From assembly GCA_938046755.1 (NCBI GenBank), contig CALIXC010000157.1, forward strand, positions 1-9,146: a stretch of DNA of 9,146 bases. The letters are read 5' to 3'. Position 1 is the stretch's first letter, and each line of letters begins with the position of its first letter. Source of the stretch: an uncultured Lautropia sp. Lineage in GTDB: Bacteria > Pseudomonadota > Gammaproteobacteria > Burkholderiales > Burkholderiaceae_E. The notes below the pieces were generated by a model. That model searched no databases. It had not been told where the DNA came from and worked only from the letters and a program-made list of their open reading frames with translations. The translations under genes and the position numbers were made by a program. Below are positions 1-6,599 of the stretch, one piece after another.

Positions 1-830
1 CGGCCTGCGCCGCCGCGCGCCACGGCACGCTGCAGGTGCTCGGCCGTCTCGCGGATCTCGCGCTCGCCGGGCAGGAACACCAGCACGTCGCCGGGCTTCT
101 CGTTCCACAGCTCGCGCACGGCGGTCTCGATGGCCGACGGCAGGTCGGTCTCGTCGTCCTCGTCTTCGGCCTGCATGTCTTCCGGCGGCCGATAGCGGAC
201 CTCGACCGGATACAGGCGCCCGGAGACCTCGATAACGGGTGCGGGTTGTCCAGATTCGCCGAAGTGCTCGGCGAAGCGGGCGGCGTCGATGGTGGCGGAG
301 GTGATGATGAGCTTGAGGTCATCGCGACGCGGGCCGTCGATGAGCTGCTTGAGGTAGCCCAGCAGGAAGTCGATGTTGAGACTGCGCTCGTGGGCCTCGT
401 CGATGATGAGGGTGTCATAGGCCGAGAGCAGCCGGTCGCGCTGGCTTTCGGCCAGCAGGATGCCGTCGGTCATCAGCTTGATGCGGGTGCCAGGCGAGAC
501 CTTCTCGTTGAAGCGTATCTTGTAGCCGACATCGGTCCCCAGCGGCGTACCCATTTCTTCGGCAATGCGGGCGGCGACGCTGCTGGCGGCAATGCGGCGC
601 GGCTGGGTATGGCCGATGAGCCCGCCCCGGCGGGTGCGATCGTTGCGCACGCCCTGGCCCGCCTCCAGGCAGAACTTGGGCAGCTGGGTGGTCTTGCCCG
701 ATCCGGTCTCGCCGGAGACGATGACCACGCGGTGGTTGCGGATGGCCTCGACGATGCGTGCCCGGTGCTCGGTGACGGGCAAGGCGTCGATGACGGACTG
801 GATGGCGGCGGGGACCCGGGAATCGGGCAT
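1..830 (-). CDS. hrpA: ATP-dependent RNA helicase HrpA, N-terminal part (runs off the left edge)
   Basis: DEAH-box RNA helicase of the HrpA family, a cytoplasmic enzyme that uses ATP to remodel RNA; the E. coli protein is linked to mRNA processing and rescue of stalled ribosomes (family knowledge). About 276 codons are visible, roughly the first fifth of a protein usually near 1,300 residues. Motifs in order: Walker A GETGSGKT at residues 40-47, HTQPRR at 74-79, TDG at 121-123, the catalytic DEAH box at 144-147 followed by ERSLNIDF, and SAT at 178-180. The second RecA-like domain has just begun at the edge. The ATG at 830 gives the normal short lead of about 35 residues before Walker A. No strong ribosome binding site precedes it; an in-frame GTG lies a few codons upstream. 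It is divergent from argA. There is no frameshift or lost motif in the visible part. Confidence 0.96.
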   Translation of the reverse strand, partial: MPDSRVPAAIQSVIDALPVTEHRARIVEAIRNHRVVIVSGETGSGKTTQLPKFCLEAGQGVRNDRTRRGGLIGHTQPRRIAASSVAARIAEEMGTPLGTDVGYKIRFNEKVSPGTRIKLMTDGILLAESQRDRLLSAYDTLIIDEAHERSLNIDFLLGYLKQLIDGPRRDDLKLIITSATIDAARFAEHFGESGQPAPVIEVSGRLYPVEVRYRPPEDMQAEDEDDETDLPSAIETAVRELWNEKPGDVLVFLPGEREIRETAEHLQRAVARGGAG

Positions 831-860
831 GGACGGGACTTTTGGGGTATTCACGGCGGG

Positions 861-866
861 ATTATA
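861..866 (-). promoter_or_regulatory. Candidate -10 box for hrpA
   Basis: On the minus strand these six bases read TATAAT, a perfect sigma-70 -10 hexamer, 30 bases upstream of the hrpA ATG. Transcription would begin near 854 and leave a leader of roughly 25 nucleotides. No good -35 hexamer is visible at 16-18 bp spacing, and there is no extended TG motif, so the assignment rests on the -10 box and its position alone. Confidence 0.35.
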
Positions 867-927
867 GAAGGCACGGGACCGGGACGGCGGAGCGTGCCGC
901 GCCGCAAACATGCGGGATTCCACAGCT

Positions 928-955
928 TTGCGCCCCTGGGCACCGTGGGTATGAT
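928..955 (+). promoter_or_regulatory. Candidate sigma-70 promoter for argA
   Basis: TTGCGC at 928-933 is separated by 16 bp from TATGAT at 950-955, which matches TATAAT at five of six positions. The predicted transcription start is near 962, leaving about 28 nucleotides before the chosen argA ATG at 990. The ATGATG inside this -10 box is in frame with argA. If the promoter is real, those two codons cannot be the start of translation. Confidence 0.35.
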
Positions 956-980
956 GAGTGCCCTCAACCGGTATTCGATG

Positions 981-987
981 GGTGATC
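981..987 (+). promoter_or_regulatory. Ribosome binding site that decides the argA start
   Basis: GGTGATC matches the downstream half of the sequence complementary to the 3' end of 16S rRNA (AAGGAGGTGATC). It lies immediately before the ATG at 990, at suitable aligned spacing. It overlaps the start of the reading frame from the alternative in-frame ATG at 978 and so favours 990 as the start. Confidence 0.4.
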
Positions 988-989
988 CG

Positions 990-2354
990 ATGTCCTTTCC
1001 GCCCCCTTCCCCTCCCGGCCTGCCTGCCCCCGAACGGCTGCCCGAACAGCACCGGCAGTTCGTGGACTGGCTGCGACAGGTGGCGCCCTATATCCACAAG
1101 TTCCGGGGGCAGACTTTCGTGGTGGGCATTCCGGGCGAGATGGCGGCCGTCGGCGGCGCGCTCAATGCGCTGATCCAAGATCTGAGTCTGCTGCACTCGA
1201 TCGGCATCCACATCGTGATCGTCAATGGCTGCCGGCCACAGATCAACGAGCAGCTGCGACTGCGCGGACAGGTGCCGCAGTACCACAACGGGCTGCGCAT
1301 CACCGACGCCGTGGCGCTGGAATGCGCCAAGGAGGCAGCCGGCGCGATCCGCTACGACATGGAGGCCGGGTTCTCGCAGGGGTTACCCAACACGCCGATG
1401 GCCAATGCCGGGATCCGGGTGGTGTCGGGCAATTTCACGCTGGCCCGGCCGGTGGGCATCGTGGACGGGGTGGACCATGTCTACAGCGGTGTGGTGCGCA
1501 AGGTGGATGCCGTGTCCATCCAGCGGGCGCTGGACAATCAGCAGATCGTGCTGCTGTCCAACATTGGCCACTCGGCCACGGGCGAGGCCTTCAACCTGGC
1601 CATGGAAGAGGTGGCAGCGGCCACGGCCATGGCACTGGATGCCGACAAGCTGGTGTTCTTGGCCGAGGTGCCGGGTGTGCACGGTGACGATGGCCGCATC
1701 CAGACCGAGATCTCGGAGGCGCGGGCCCGGGCGCTGCTGGCCCGTGACGACCTGGCGCTGCCGCTGCGCATCTACCTGTCGGCAGCGCTGCAGGCCTGCG
1801 AGGGCGGCGTGGCGCGTTCGCACATCGTGCCCTTCGCCGTGGACGGGTCGGTGCTGCTGGAGTTCTTCCTGCACGACGGCGTGGGTACGATGGTGGTGGA
1901 AGAGACGCTGGAGGCGCTGCGCGAGGCCACCATCGACGACGTGGGTGGCATTCTGGCGCTGATCCAGCCGCTGGAGGCCGACGGCACGCTGGTTAAGCGC
2001 GACCGGGCGCTGATCGAGGCCGAGATCGGCAACTTCACGGTGATCGAGCACGATCAGGTGATCTTCGGCTGTGCGGCGATGTATGCGTTTCCCGAGGAGC
2101 GGATGGCCGAGATGGCCTGTCTGGCCGTCAACCCGACGGTGCAGAGTCAGGGCGATGGCGAGCGGCTGCTGCAGCGCATCGAGCAGCGGGCCCGCGAGGC
2201 CGGCATCACGCAGCTGTTCGTGCTGACCACGCGCACGGCGCACTGGTTCCTGAAGCGGGGCTTCGTGATGGGGTCGGTGGACGACCTGCCGGGCAGCCGC
2301 CGCAATCTGTACAACTGGCAGCGGCGTTCCCAGGTGCTGCTGAAGACGCTGTAG
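990..2354 (+). CDS. argA: Amino-acid N-acetyltransferase (N-acetylglutamate synthase), bifunctional-fold type
   Basis: Catalyses acetyl-CoA + L-glutamate to N-acetylglutamate + CoA, the first step of arginine synthesis, in the cytoplasm. The protein is 454 residues, close to the E. coli enzyme (443). An amino-acid-kinase-like domain fills about residues 24-290; in this family it binds arginine for feedback inhibition and does not phosphorylate. A GNAT acetyltransferase domain fills about 310-454. Visible signatures are RPQI followed by the VVSGNF segment in the first domain. The second has GEMACLAV-like sequence ending at V380, the acetyl-CoA loop Q385-x-x-G388-x-G390, LTTRTAHWF at 412-420, and YNWQRRS at 441-447. 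The glycine-rich loop normally reading GGE is PGE here (P48-E50). The reading frame stays open upstream through antisense hrpA, but the conserved sequence begins just after 990. yggX follows after 61 bases. Confidence 0.95.
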   Translation: MSFPPPSPPGLPAPERLPEQHRQFVDWLRQVAPYIHKFRGQTFVVGIPGEMAAVGGALNALIQDLSLLHSIGIHIVIVNGCRPQINEQLRLRGQVPQYHNGLRITDAVALECAKEAAGAIRYDMEAGFSQGLPNTPMANAGIRVVSGNFTLARPVGIVDGVDHVYSGVVRKVDAVSIQRALDNQQIVLLSNIGHSATGEAFNLAMEEVAAATAMALDADKLVFLAEVPGVHGDDGRIQTEISEARARALLARDDLALPLRIYLSAALQACEGGVARSHIVPFAVDGSVLLEFFLHDGVGTMVVEETLEALREATIDDVGGILALIQPLEADGTLVKRDRALIEAEIGNFTVIEHDQVIFGCAAMYAFPEERMAEMACLAVNPTVQSQGDGERLLQRIEQRAREAGITQLFVLTTRTAHWFLKRGFVMGSVDDLPGSRRNLYNWQRRSQVLLKTL

Positions 2355-2415
2355 GCCGGGTACGACGAACGCGGTACCATTCGGCGGTTCTCAGCCCTTA
2401 TCTGGAGTCATTGCC

Positions 2416-2685
2416 ATGGCACGTATGGTCAACTGCATCAAGCTGAAGAAGGAAGCCGAAGGCCTGGACCGTCCGCCCTACCCCGGCGAACTGGGCCAGC
2501 GCATCTGGGAGAACGTCTCGAAGGAAGCGTGGGCCGGCTGGATCTCGCACCAGACGATGCTGGTGAACGAGAACCGGCTGAACCTGGCCGACATCCGTGC
2601 GCGCAAGTACCTGGCGCAGCAGATGGAGAACTATTTCTTCGGGGACGGCGCCGACCGGCCGGCGGGTTACGTACCGCAACAGTGA
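2416..2685 (+). CDS. yggX: Probable Fe(2+)-trafficking / oxidative damage protection protein YggX
   Basis: A small cytoplasmic protein of 89 residues, the standard family length. YggX-family proteins are proposed to carry or buffer Fe(II) and to protect iron-sulfur clusters from oxidants. Family features seen: the single cysteine C7 near the N-terminus, KKEAEGLDRPPYPGELG early in the protein, SKEAW and QTMLVNENRLNL in the middle, and a Y-x-P ending (GYVPQQ). The start is well supported: GGAG at 2404-2407 lies 8 bases before the ATG, and the length fits. It follows argA on the same strand after 61 bases with no obvious terminator between them, so cotranscription is likely. Three hairpins lie downstream. 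Nothing in the protein is unusual. Confidence 0.95.
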   Translation: MARMVNCIKLKKEAEGLDRPPYPGELGQRIWENVSKEAWAGWISHQTMLVNENRLNLADIRARKYLAQQMENYFFGDGADRPAGYVPQQ

Positions 2686-2696
2686 TGCGGGCCTGA

Positions 2697-2732
2697 ATCC
2701 GGTCATGCTGGAACTTTCCGGCATGACCGGAT
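2697..2732. terminator. Long perfect hairpin in the convergent spacer (possible bidirectional terminator)
   Basis: A 12-bp perfect inverted repeat, ATCCGGTCATGC at 2697-2708 and GCATGACCGGAT at 2721-2732. It can extend inwards by about three further pairs plus one G-T pair to a loop of about four bases. It starts 11 bases after the yggX stop, in the spacer shared with the convergent rpiA gene. Neither strand has a run of T after the stem, so it is not a textbook intrinsic terminator. It could instead block 3' exonucleases or be a dispersed palindromic repeat. Confidence 0.45.
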
Positions 2733-2773
2733 GGGCCGCGGGCGGACCACCGGCATGCCCCGACCCGCCGCTT

Positions 2774-2793
2774 TGTGGTGCCGTTGCACCGCA
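2774..2793 (+). repeat. Second hairpin in the yggX-rpiA spacer
   Basis: GGTGC at 2777-2781 pairs with GCACC at 2786-2790 across the loop CGTT. The stem extends outwards by three more pairs, one of them G-U, to eight pairs. The G-U pair works only in plus-strand RNA, suggesting a role in the 3' region of the argA-yggX transcript if it has one. No T run follows. Confidence 0.3.
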
Positions 2794-2803
2794 CGATCCC
2801 GTC

Positions 2804-2825
2804 CAGGGCCGCAACCGCGGCCCTG
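2804..2825. terminator. Third hairpin, 26 bases from the rpiA stop codon
   Basis: A 9-bp perfect GC-rich stem, CAGGGCCGC at 2804-2812 and GCGGCCCTG at 2817-2825, with a 4-base AACC loop. It lies just beyond the rpiA stop codon, which is read on the minus strand and ends at 2851. In plus-strand reading it is followed by TGTCGTTT, only a poor T tract; on the minus strand there is none. It is a plausible transcript-end structure for rpiA or yggX, though not a canonical terminator. Confidence 0.4.
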
Positions 2826-2850
2826 TGTCGTTTCAGACCGCAGGCCGGCT

Positions 2851-3540
2851 TCAGGCCGCGGGCTGGCCCAGCACCTGCACGCCGTCCATGGTGGCCAGCA
2901 GCACGGTCTCGGGACGGCGGCGGGCAAACAGCCCCACCGTGACGACGCCCGGCCACTGGTTGATAGTCTCTTCGAGGGCAACCGGATCATGGATCTGCAG
3001 GCCCGACACGTCCAGGATGGGGTTGCCGTTGTCGGTGATGTAGCCGTTGCGCTCGCGCACGATACCACCCAGCGCCTCAAGCTGGCGCCCAACGAGATGC
3101 AGCGCCATGGGCACCACTTCCACCGGCAGCGGGAACTGGCCCAGAACGGGCACGTACTTGGTCTCGTCGACGATGCAGACGAAGTGGCGCGAAGCCTGGG
3201 CGACGATCTTTTCGCGGGTCAGGGCGCCACCGCCCCCCTTGATGAGGGCGAAGCCGGGATCTACTTCATCGGCGCCATCGACATAGCAGCCGATCTCGTC
3301 GATCTGGTTGAGATCGAGCACCTCGATGCCAGCCTCGCGCAGCAGCTCGGTGCTGCGCAGCGAACTGGAGACGGCCTGCGGGAAATCCTGCCGGTGCCGT
3401 CCCAGAGCCTCGATGAAGAAGCCCACGGTGGAGCCACTGCCGACCCCCACCACCTGACCCGGTGTGAGCCATTCGAGGGCCTTCTCGGCCGCCGCTTTCT
3501 TCAACTCGTCCTGTCGCGCCTTTCTTTCTGCCGCGTCCAT
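2851..3540 (-). CDS. rpiA: Ribose-5-phosphate isomerase A
   Basis: Interconverts ribose 5-phosphate and ribulose 5-phosphate in the non-oxidative pentose phosphate pathway, in the cytoplasm. The 229 residues compare with 219 in E. coli RpiA. All signatures are present: the phosphate loop GSGST at 34-38, SSS at 58-60, VDGADE at 87-92, and IKGGGGALTREKI at 100-112. Aligned with E. coli D81, D84, K94 and E103, the catalytic residues are D88, D91, K101 and E110, a constant shift of seven caused by a slightly longer N-terminus. TDNGN and PGVVTVGLFA occur near the C-terminus. On the minus strand AGGGG (bases 3551-3555) lies 10 bases before the ATG. The receiver-GGDEF-EAL gene ends 81 bases upstream on the same strand; that gap holds only a weak TACGAT as a possible -10, so rpiA might share the upstream transcript. 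Confidence 0.96.
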   Translation of the reverse strand: MDAAERKARQDELKKAAAEKALEWLTPGQVVGVGSGSTVGFFIEALGRHRQDFPQAVSSSLRSTELLREAGIEVLDLNQIDEIGCYVDGADEVDPGFALIKGGGGALTREKIVAQASRHFVCIVDETKYVPVLGQFPLPVEVVPMALHLVGRQLEALGGIVRERNGYITDNGNPILDVSGLQIHDPVALEETINQWPGVVTVGLFARRRPETVLLATMDGVQVLGQPAA

Positions 3541-3621
3541 GCGTGTACCGCCCCTGTGCCTATTGTGACAGACGGTATCGTAACGCTTTGTGGTTGCATG
3601 TGCGACTTCGACGCAGCCGGA

Positions 3622-5493
3622 TCAGCCCGGCGCGACGGTGCTCTCGGGAGCGCGGCCCAGTCCGTGCAGGGACGGGTTCTCCATCAGCCAGCGCTCGAGC
3701 TGGGCAGCCGTCATGGGCTTGCTGAAGAGATAGCCCTGCAGGTCCTGGCAGCCCAGCTTCTGCAGGGTGGTCATCTCCTCGGTGCGCTCGACGCCCTCAC
3801 CGATGATCTGCAGGTCCAGGGCACCGGCCAGCGCGATGATGCTGCGCACGACCTTGAGCTGGCCGACGTCGTTTTCCAGCTCGCTGATGAAGACGCGATC
3901 GATCTTGAGGGTGTCGACCGGCATCCGGGTGAGATAGGAGACCGACGAAAAGCCGGAGCCGAAGTCGTCCAGCGCGATGCGGATACCGGCCTTCTTCAGC
4001 GCCCACAGGGTGGGCAGGACGTTCTCGATGTCGCGCATCACGTCGATCTCGGTCAGCTCCAGCGTGAGCGCCGATGCGGGCATCTCGGTGGCTTCCAGGG
4101 CCTGCAGGGCCGAGCGCAGCAGCGTGGGCTGGCGCAAGTGACGGACACTGACGTTGACCGATACGCCCGGGATGGGCACGCCAGCAAGCTGCCAGCGCCG
4201 CAACTGCTGCAGGGCCTCGGAGATGGCCCATTCGCCCATGCGGAAGTCCAGGCCGCTGTCCTCGGCCAGCGGGATGAACTTGCCGGGCGAGAGCATCTGC
4301 GAGCCGCGCATCCAGCGCATCAGCGCCTCGACGCCGACGACGCGGTTGTAGCGGGTATCGATGATGGGCTGGTAGTGCAGGACCAGCTCGTTGCGGTCCA
4401 GCACGGTGGCCAGGGCCGACTGCAGTTCGAAGTCGCCGCGCAGCTGTTCGCCATAGGCATCGTCGTAGACCTGCAGGCGGTTGCCGCCCTGCTGTCGTGC
4501 CACGCTCATGGCCACGTCGGCCTTGGCCAGCAGCATCTCGAAGTTACGGCCGTGGCGCGGGAACCAGGCGGTGCCGATGGAGGTGCGCAGCATCAGGTCC
4601 AGCCCGTCGATCTGGAAAGCACGACGCAGGTGGGCCTGGATGATCTCGGCGGCCTTGAGGGCTGTGTCCTCGTTGGGCAGGTTGGAGAAGACCAGCGCGT
4701 ATTCGTCGCCCGTCAGCCGGCTGATCAGCAGATCGGGCATGTCCAGGTCGTCGCCTGCCTTGGCAGGGTCGGCCTGGGTGAGGTTACGGAAGGCATGGCG
4801 CAGGCTGTCGGCCACGTGCTGCAGCACGCGGTCGCCAGCCCGCTGGCCGAAGGCCTCGTTGATGCGGCGGAACCGGTCGATGTCGAGCATCATGATGGCA
4901 GCAACGTGACCTGCGGGACGGCGGCGGCGAAGCAGCATCTGGCCCTTCTGCATGAAGGCGGCACGGCTGAACAGACCGGTGAGTGGGTCACGGTTGGCCT
5001 GTTCGCGCTGGCTGCGGAAAGCATCGAGCGATTCGGAGAGCGAATCACGCGCGCTCCCCTCGCCTTCTGCGGCCGGACTGTCGGGGCTTGCCGCCTGGGC
5101 CTTGGCAAGATTGATACCATGCAGCAGGCGCTCGGCCAGCTGGGTCCACTGCTGGGACTTCTGGCAATAATCGGTGGCGCCGGCTGCCAGGGCCTTGCCG
5201 AAGCCCGTGTCGTTGTCATGGTTGGACAGCACGATGATCGGGATCTGGCGGCTGCCGATGGCCTCGCGCAGGTGCCGGACCGACGCAACGCTATCGGTGT
5301 CGGAGAGGGAGTCATCGACCATGACGGCATCGGGCATGATCCGCTCCAACAGCGGGATGGCCTTGGACAGCTGGTCGGTCACCTGGACGTCGATACCCCG
5401 CTCGCCCAGCCCCACCGAGATCATGTGCTGCCAGGCGGAATCGTCCTCCACCAGCAGCACACGCAGTTCGCCCAATGCTGTTTTCAACACCAT
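3622..5493 (-). CDS. Response regulator with receiver, degenerate GGDEF and EAL domains (probable c-di-GMP phosphodiesterase)
   Basis: A 623-residue cytoplasmic regulator with no membrane segment. The receiver domain (about 10-130) has acidic residues E16/D17/D18, the likely phospho-acceptor D60 (in MVDDS), S90 and K112. A linker of about 30 residues leads to a GGDEF domain (about 165-345) starting at DPLTGLFSR. Its signature is T261-G-D-E-Y265 instead of GGDEF, and no RxxD inhibitory site lies five residues before it. D204, N212 and D221 remain, so GTP binding is possible while cyclase activity is doubtful. The EAL domain (about 355-600) is intact: E389-A-L, N447, E479, D509/D510 in DDFGSG, K530, E566/E569 and Q586 in LQGYLF. 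I infer a phosphodiesterase controlled by phosphorylation. No sensor kinase is visible nearby. The ATG at 5493 puts the receiver at the start; the frame stays open further upstream only as antisense of the next gene. The ribosome binding site is weak. Confidence 0.92.
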   Translation of the reverse strand: MVLKTALGELRVLLVEDDSAWQHMISVGLGERGIDVQVTDQLSKAIPLLERIMPDAVMVDDSLSDTDSVASVRHLREAIGSRQIPIIVLSNHDNDTGFGKALAAGATDYCQKSQQWTQLAERLLHGINLAKAQAASPDSPAAEGEGSARDSLSESLDAFRSQREQANRDPLTGLFSRAAFMQKGQMLLRRRRPAGHVAAIMMLDIDRFRRINEAFGQRAGDRVLQHVADSLRHAFRNLTQADPAKAGDDLDMPDLLISRLTGDEYALVFSNLPNEDTALKAAEIIQAHLRRAFQIDGLDLMLRTSIGTAWFPRHGRNFEMLLAKADVAMSVARQQGGNRLQVYDDAYGEQLRGDFELQSALATVLDRNELVLHYQPIIDTRYNRVVGVEALMRWMRGSQMLSPGKFIPLAEDSGLDFRMGEWAISEALQQLRRWQLAGVPIPGVSVNVSVRHLRQPTLLRSALQALEATEMPASALTLELTEIDVMRDIENVLPTLWALKKAGIRIALDDFGSGFSSVSYLTRMPVDTLKIDRVFISELENDVGQLKVVRSIIALAGALDLQIIGEGVERTEEMTTLQKLGCQDLQGYLFSKPMTAAQLERWLMENPSLHGLGRAPESTVAPG

Positions 5494-5674
5494 GACATAC
5501 CCAAAAGCGACTTTGCAGGAAAAATGGCGGTCCCGCCGCAGGCGGTCCCTGCCTTGCCCGGGTGGCCCGACTGTCCGGGCTGCTGCGGTGATCCGTCCGT
5601 CTGCCGCGAACGGCGCTCGCGCCGAAACGGTTTCAGACTGTGCCGGCCCCCTACGCCACCCGCTAGACGCCACC
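5494..5674. promoter_or_regulatory. Divergent spacer between the GGDEF-EAL gene and the MipA-family gene
   Basis: This 181-base spacer must hold the start signals of both genes, yet I find no convincing sigma-70 promoter on either strand. It does contain several symmetrical elements. GCCCGG at 5556-5561 pairs with CCGGGC at 5575-5580. CGGCG at 5611-5615 pairs with CGCCG at 5620-5624 across a 4-base loop. GAAAC-G-GTTTC at 5624-5634 is a compact palindrome of operator-like shape. A direct repeat near the minus-strand start is listed separately. The MipA-family ATG has no clear ribosome binding site. Confidence 0.4.
5526..5549. repeat. Direct repeat of GGCGGTCCC with period 15, next to an A5 run
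   Basis: GGCGGTCCC occurs at 5526-5534 and again at 5541-5549. On the minus strand, in the expected leader of the receiver-GGDEF-EAL gene, it reads as two GGGACCGCC units. The downstream one ends right before ATTTTT (5525-5520). CCGCC-TGC-GGCGG and GGCG-GGAC-CGCC are two mutually exclusive small hairpins in this stretch, and the second directly precedes the T run. This may be chance in GC-rich DNA. Confidence 0.35.
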
Positions 5675-6592
5675 ATGACTCTCGATCCGAAACATAGCCT
5701 CAAACCCCTACCCCTGTCTGGCCGGCTGCTGCTGATCGGTCTGCTATGCGCTACCGCCGGTCCAGCGCTGTCGCAAGGACAGCAGACCCCTGCGCAGCAG
5801 GCCACCCGGGCAGCGACACGAGCCGACGACACCATGAGACGTCCCGGCGAGGACGACCAGCGCGTGCACCTGGCCGTCGGGCTGGCCAGCAACTATTCGC
5901 CCGAGTACAGCGGATCGGACAAGATGGGCCATGCTTTTGCCCCGGCAGCACGGATCGAATGGCGTGGCTATTCAATCAGCCGCTCCAGCGTGACGCGCGC
6001 CAGCGTGCGGGGCAACCGGGTCTCGGAAACGGGGCTGGCCGGACCACTCTGGCACCTGGACCGCTTCAGCTTTGGGCTGGGACTGTCGATCAACCGGGGG
6101 CGCGATGTGGACGAGGACGATCTAGCCAAGGGACTGAAGCCGCTGCGTGGGACGCTGATCGGCCGGCTGCGGCTGCGATACGACCTGACCCGCTCGATCC
6201 AGCTGCAGGCGCGGCTGGTGGGCGACATTCTGGGTCGCCAGGGCGGTTTCGAGATTCCGTTCGGCATCGGCTGGCAGCGCCCGCTGAGCAAGCGGCTGCT
6301 GCTGAGCGCAGATGCGGGCGTGACCTGGGCCAACGGCAACTCGCTGCGTAACAGCTACGGCATCGGTGAGCGCGAACATGCCGCCAGTGGCCTGCCGCTG
6401 TACGATCCGGGTTCGGGCCTGCGCGAGTTCGGGGTTTCAGTGGGAGTGACGGGTGAGCCCAACAAGCACTGGATCTGGGTGGCGCGCGCCAGTGCCACCC
6501 GGCTGACGGGGCCGGCTGCACGCAGCCCGATCGTCAAGCGCCACCTGATGCCCTCCGTGCTGGTCGGCGCGGCCTATCGATTCTCGCTGTAG
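5675..6592 (+). CDS. MipA/OmpV-family outer-membrane protein
   Basis: Exported beta-barrel protein of the MipA/OmpV family. Family members sit in the outer membrane; E. coli MipA was described as a scaffold between a lytic transglycosylase and a penicillin-binding protein, while others are immunogenic porin-like proteins. The product has 305 residues. A signal peptide is visible: basic n-region (K6, K10, R17), hydrophobic core 18-29, and a signal peptidase I site after A31-L-S33. The mature part has family signatures: VGLASNYSPEYSGSD at 68-82, SYGIG with ASGLPLYDPGSGL around residues 225-250, SPIV at 284-287, and a C-terminal strand ending YRFSL, where a final aromatic residue is more usual. 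The start is chosen because only this ATG leaves the complete signal peptide. The ribosome binding site is poor. The stop lies 7 bases from that of the convergent DUF1439 gene. Its ligand cannot be told from sequence. Confidence 0.85.
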   Translation: MTLDPKHSLKPLPLSGRLLLIGLLCATAGPALSQGQQTPAQQATRAATRADDTMRRPGEDDQRVHLAVGLASNYSPEYSGSDKMGHAFAPAARIEWRGYSISRSSVTRASVRGNRVSETGLAGPLWHLDRFSFGLGLSINRGRDVDEDDLAKGLKPLRGTLIGRLRLRYDLTRSIQLQARLVGDILGRQGGFEIPFGIGWQRPLSKRLLLSADAGVTWANGNSLRNSYGIGEREHAASGLPLYDPGSGLREFGVSVGVTGEPNKHWIWVARASATRLTGPAARSPIVKRHLMPSVLVGAAYRFSL

Positions 6593-6599
6593 GCGCCGG

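Noticed and set aside
36..989. Upstream extension of the argA reading frame
   Set aside because: It is antisense to hrpA, whose Walker A and DEAH motifs are intact. No ArgA similarity exists before about residue 20 of the 990 start, and known ArgA proteins are about 440-460 residues.
1383..2243. A 286-codon minus-strand frame inside argA
   Set aside because: It is fully antisense to the conserved argA sequence, and its His/Gln/Arg-rich translation matches nothing recognisable.
2731..5697. A 988-codon open frame on the plus strand
   Set aside because: It runs antisense across rpiA and the GGDEF-EAL gene, both of which have complete conserved motifs on the minus strand. Its translation is rich in His, Gln, Asp, Gly and Leu and shows no domain; such frames are common opposite GC-rich genes.
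5494..5892. N-terminal extension of the GGDEF-EAL protein
   Set aside because: It would overlap the divergent MipA-family gene, including its signal peptide region, and adds low-complexity Arg/Ser/Ala sequence ahead of a receiver domain that starts normally at the ATG at 5493.
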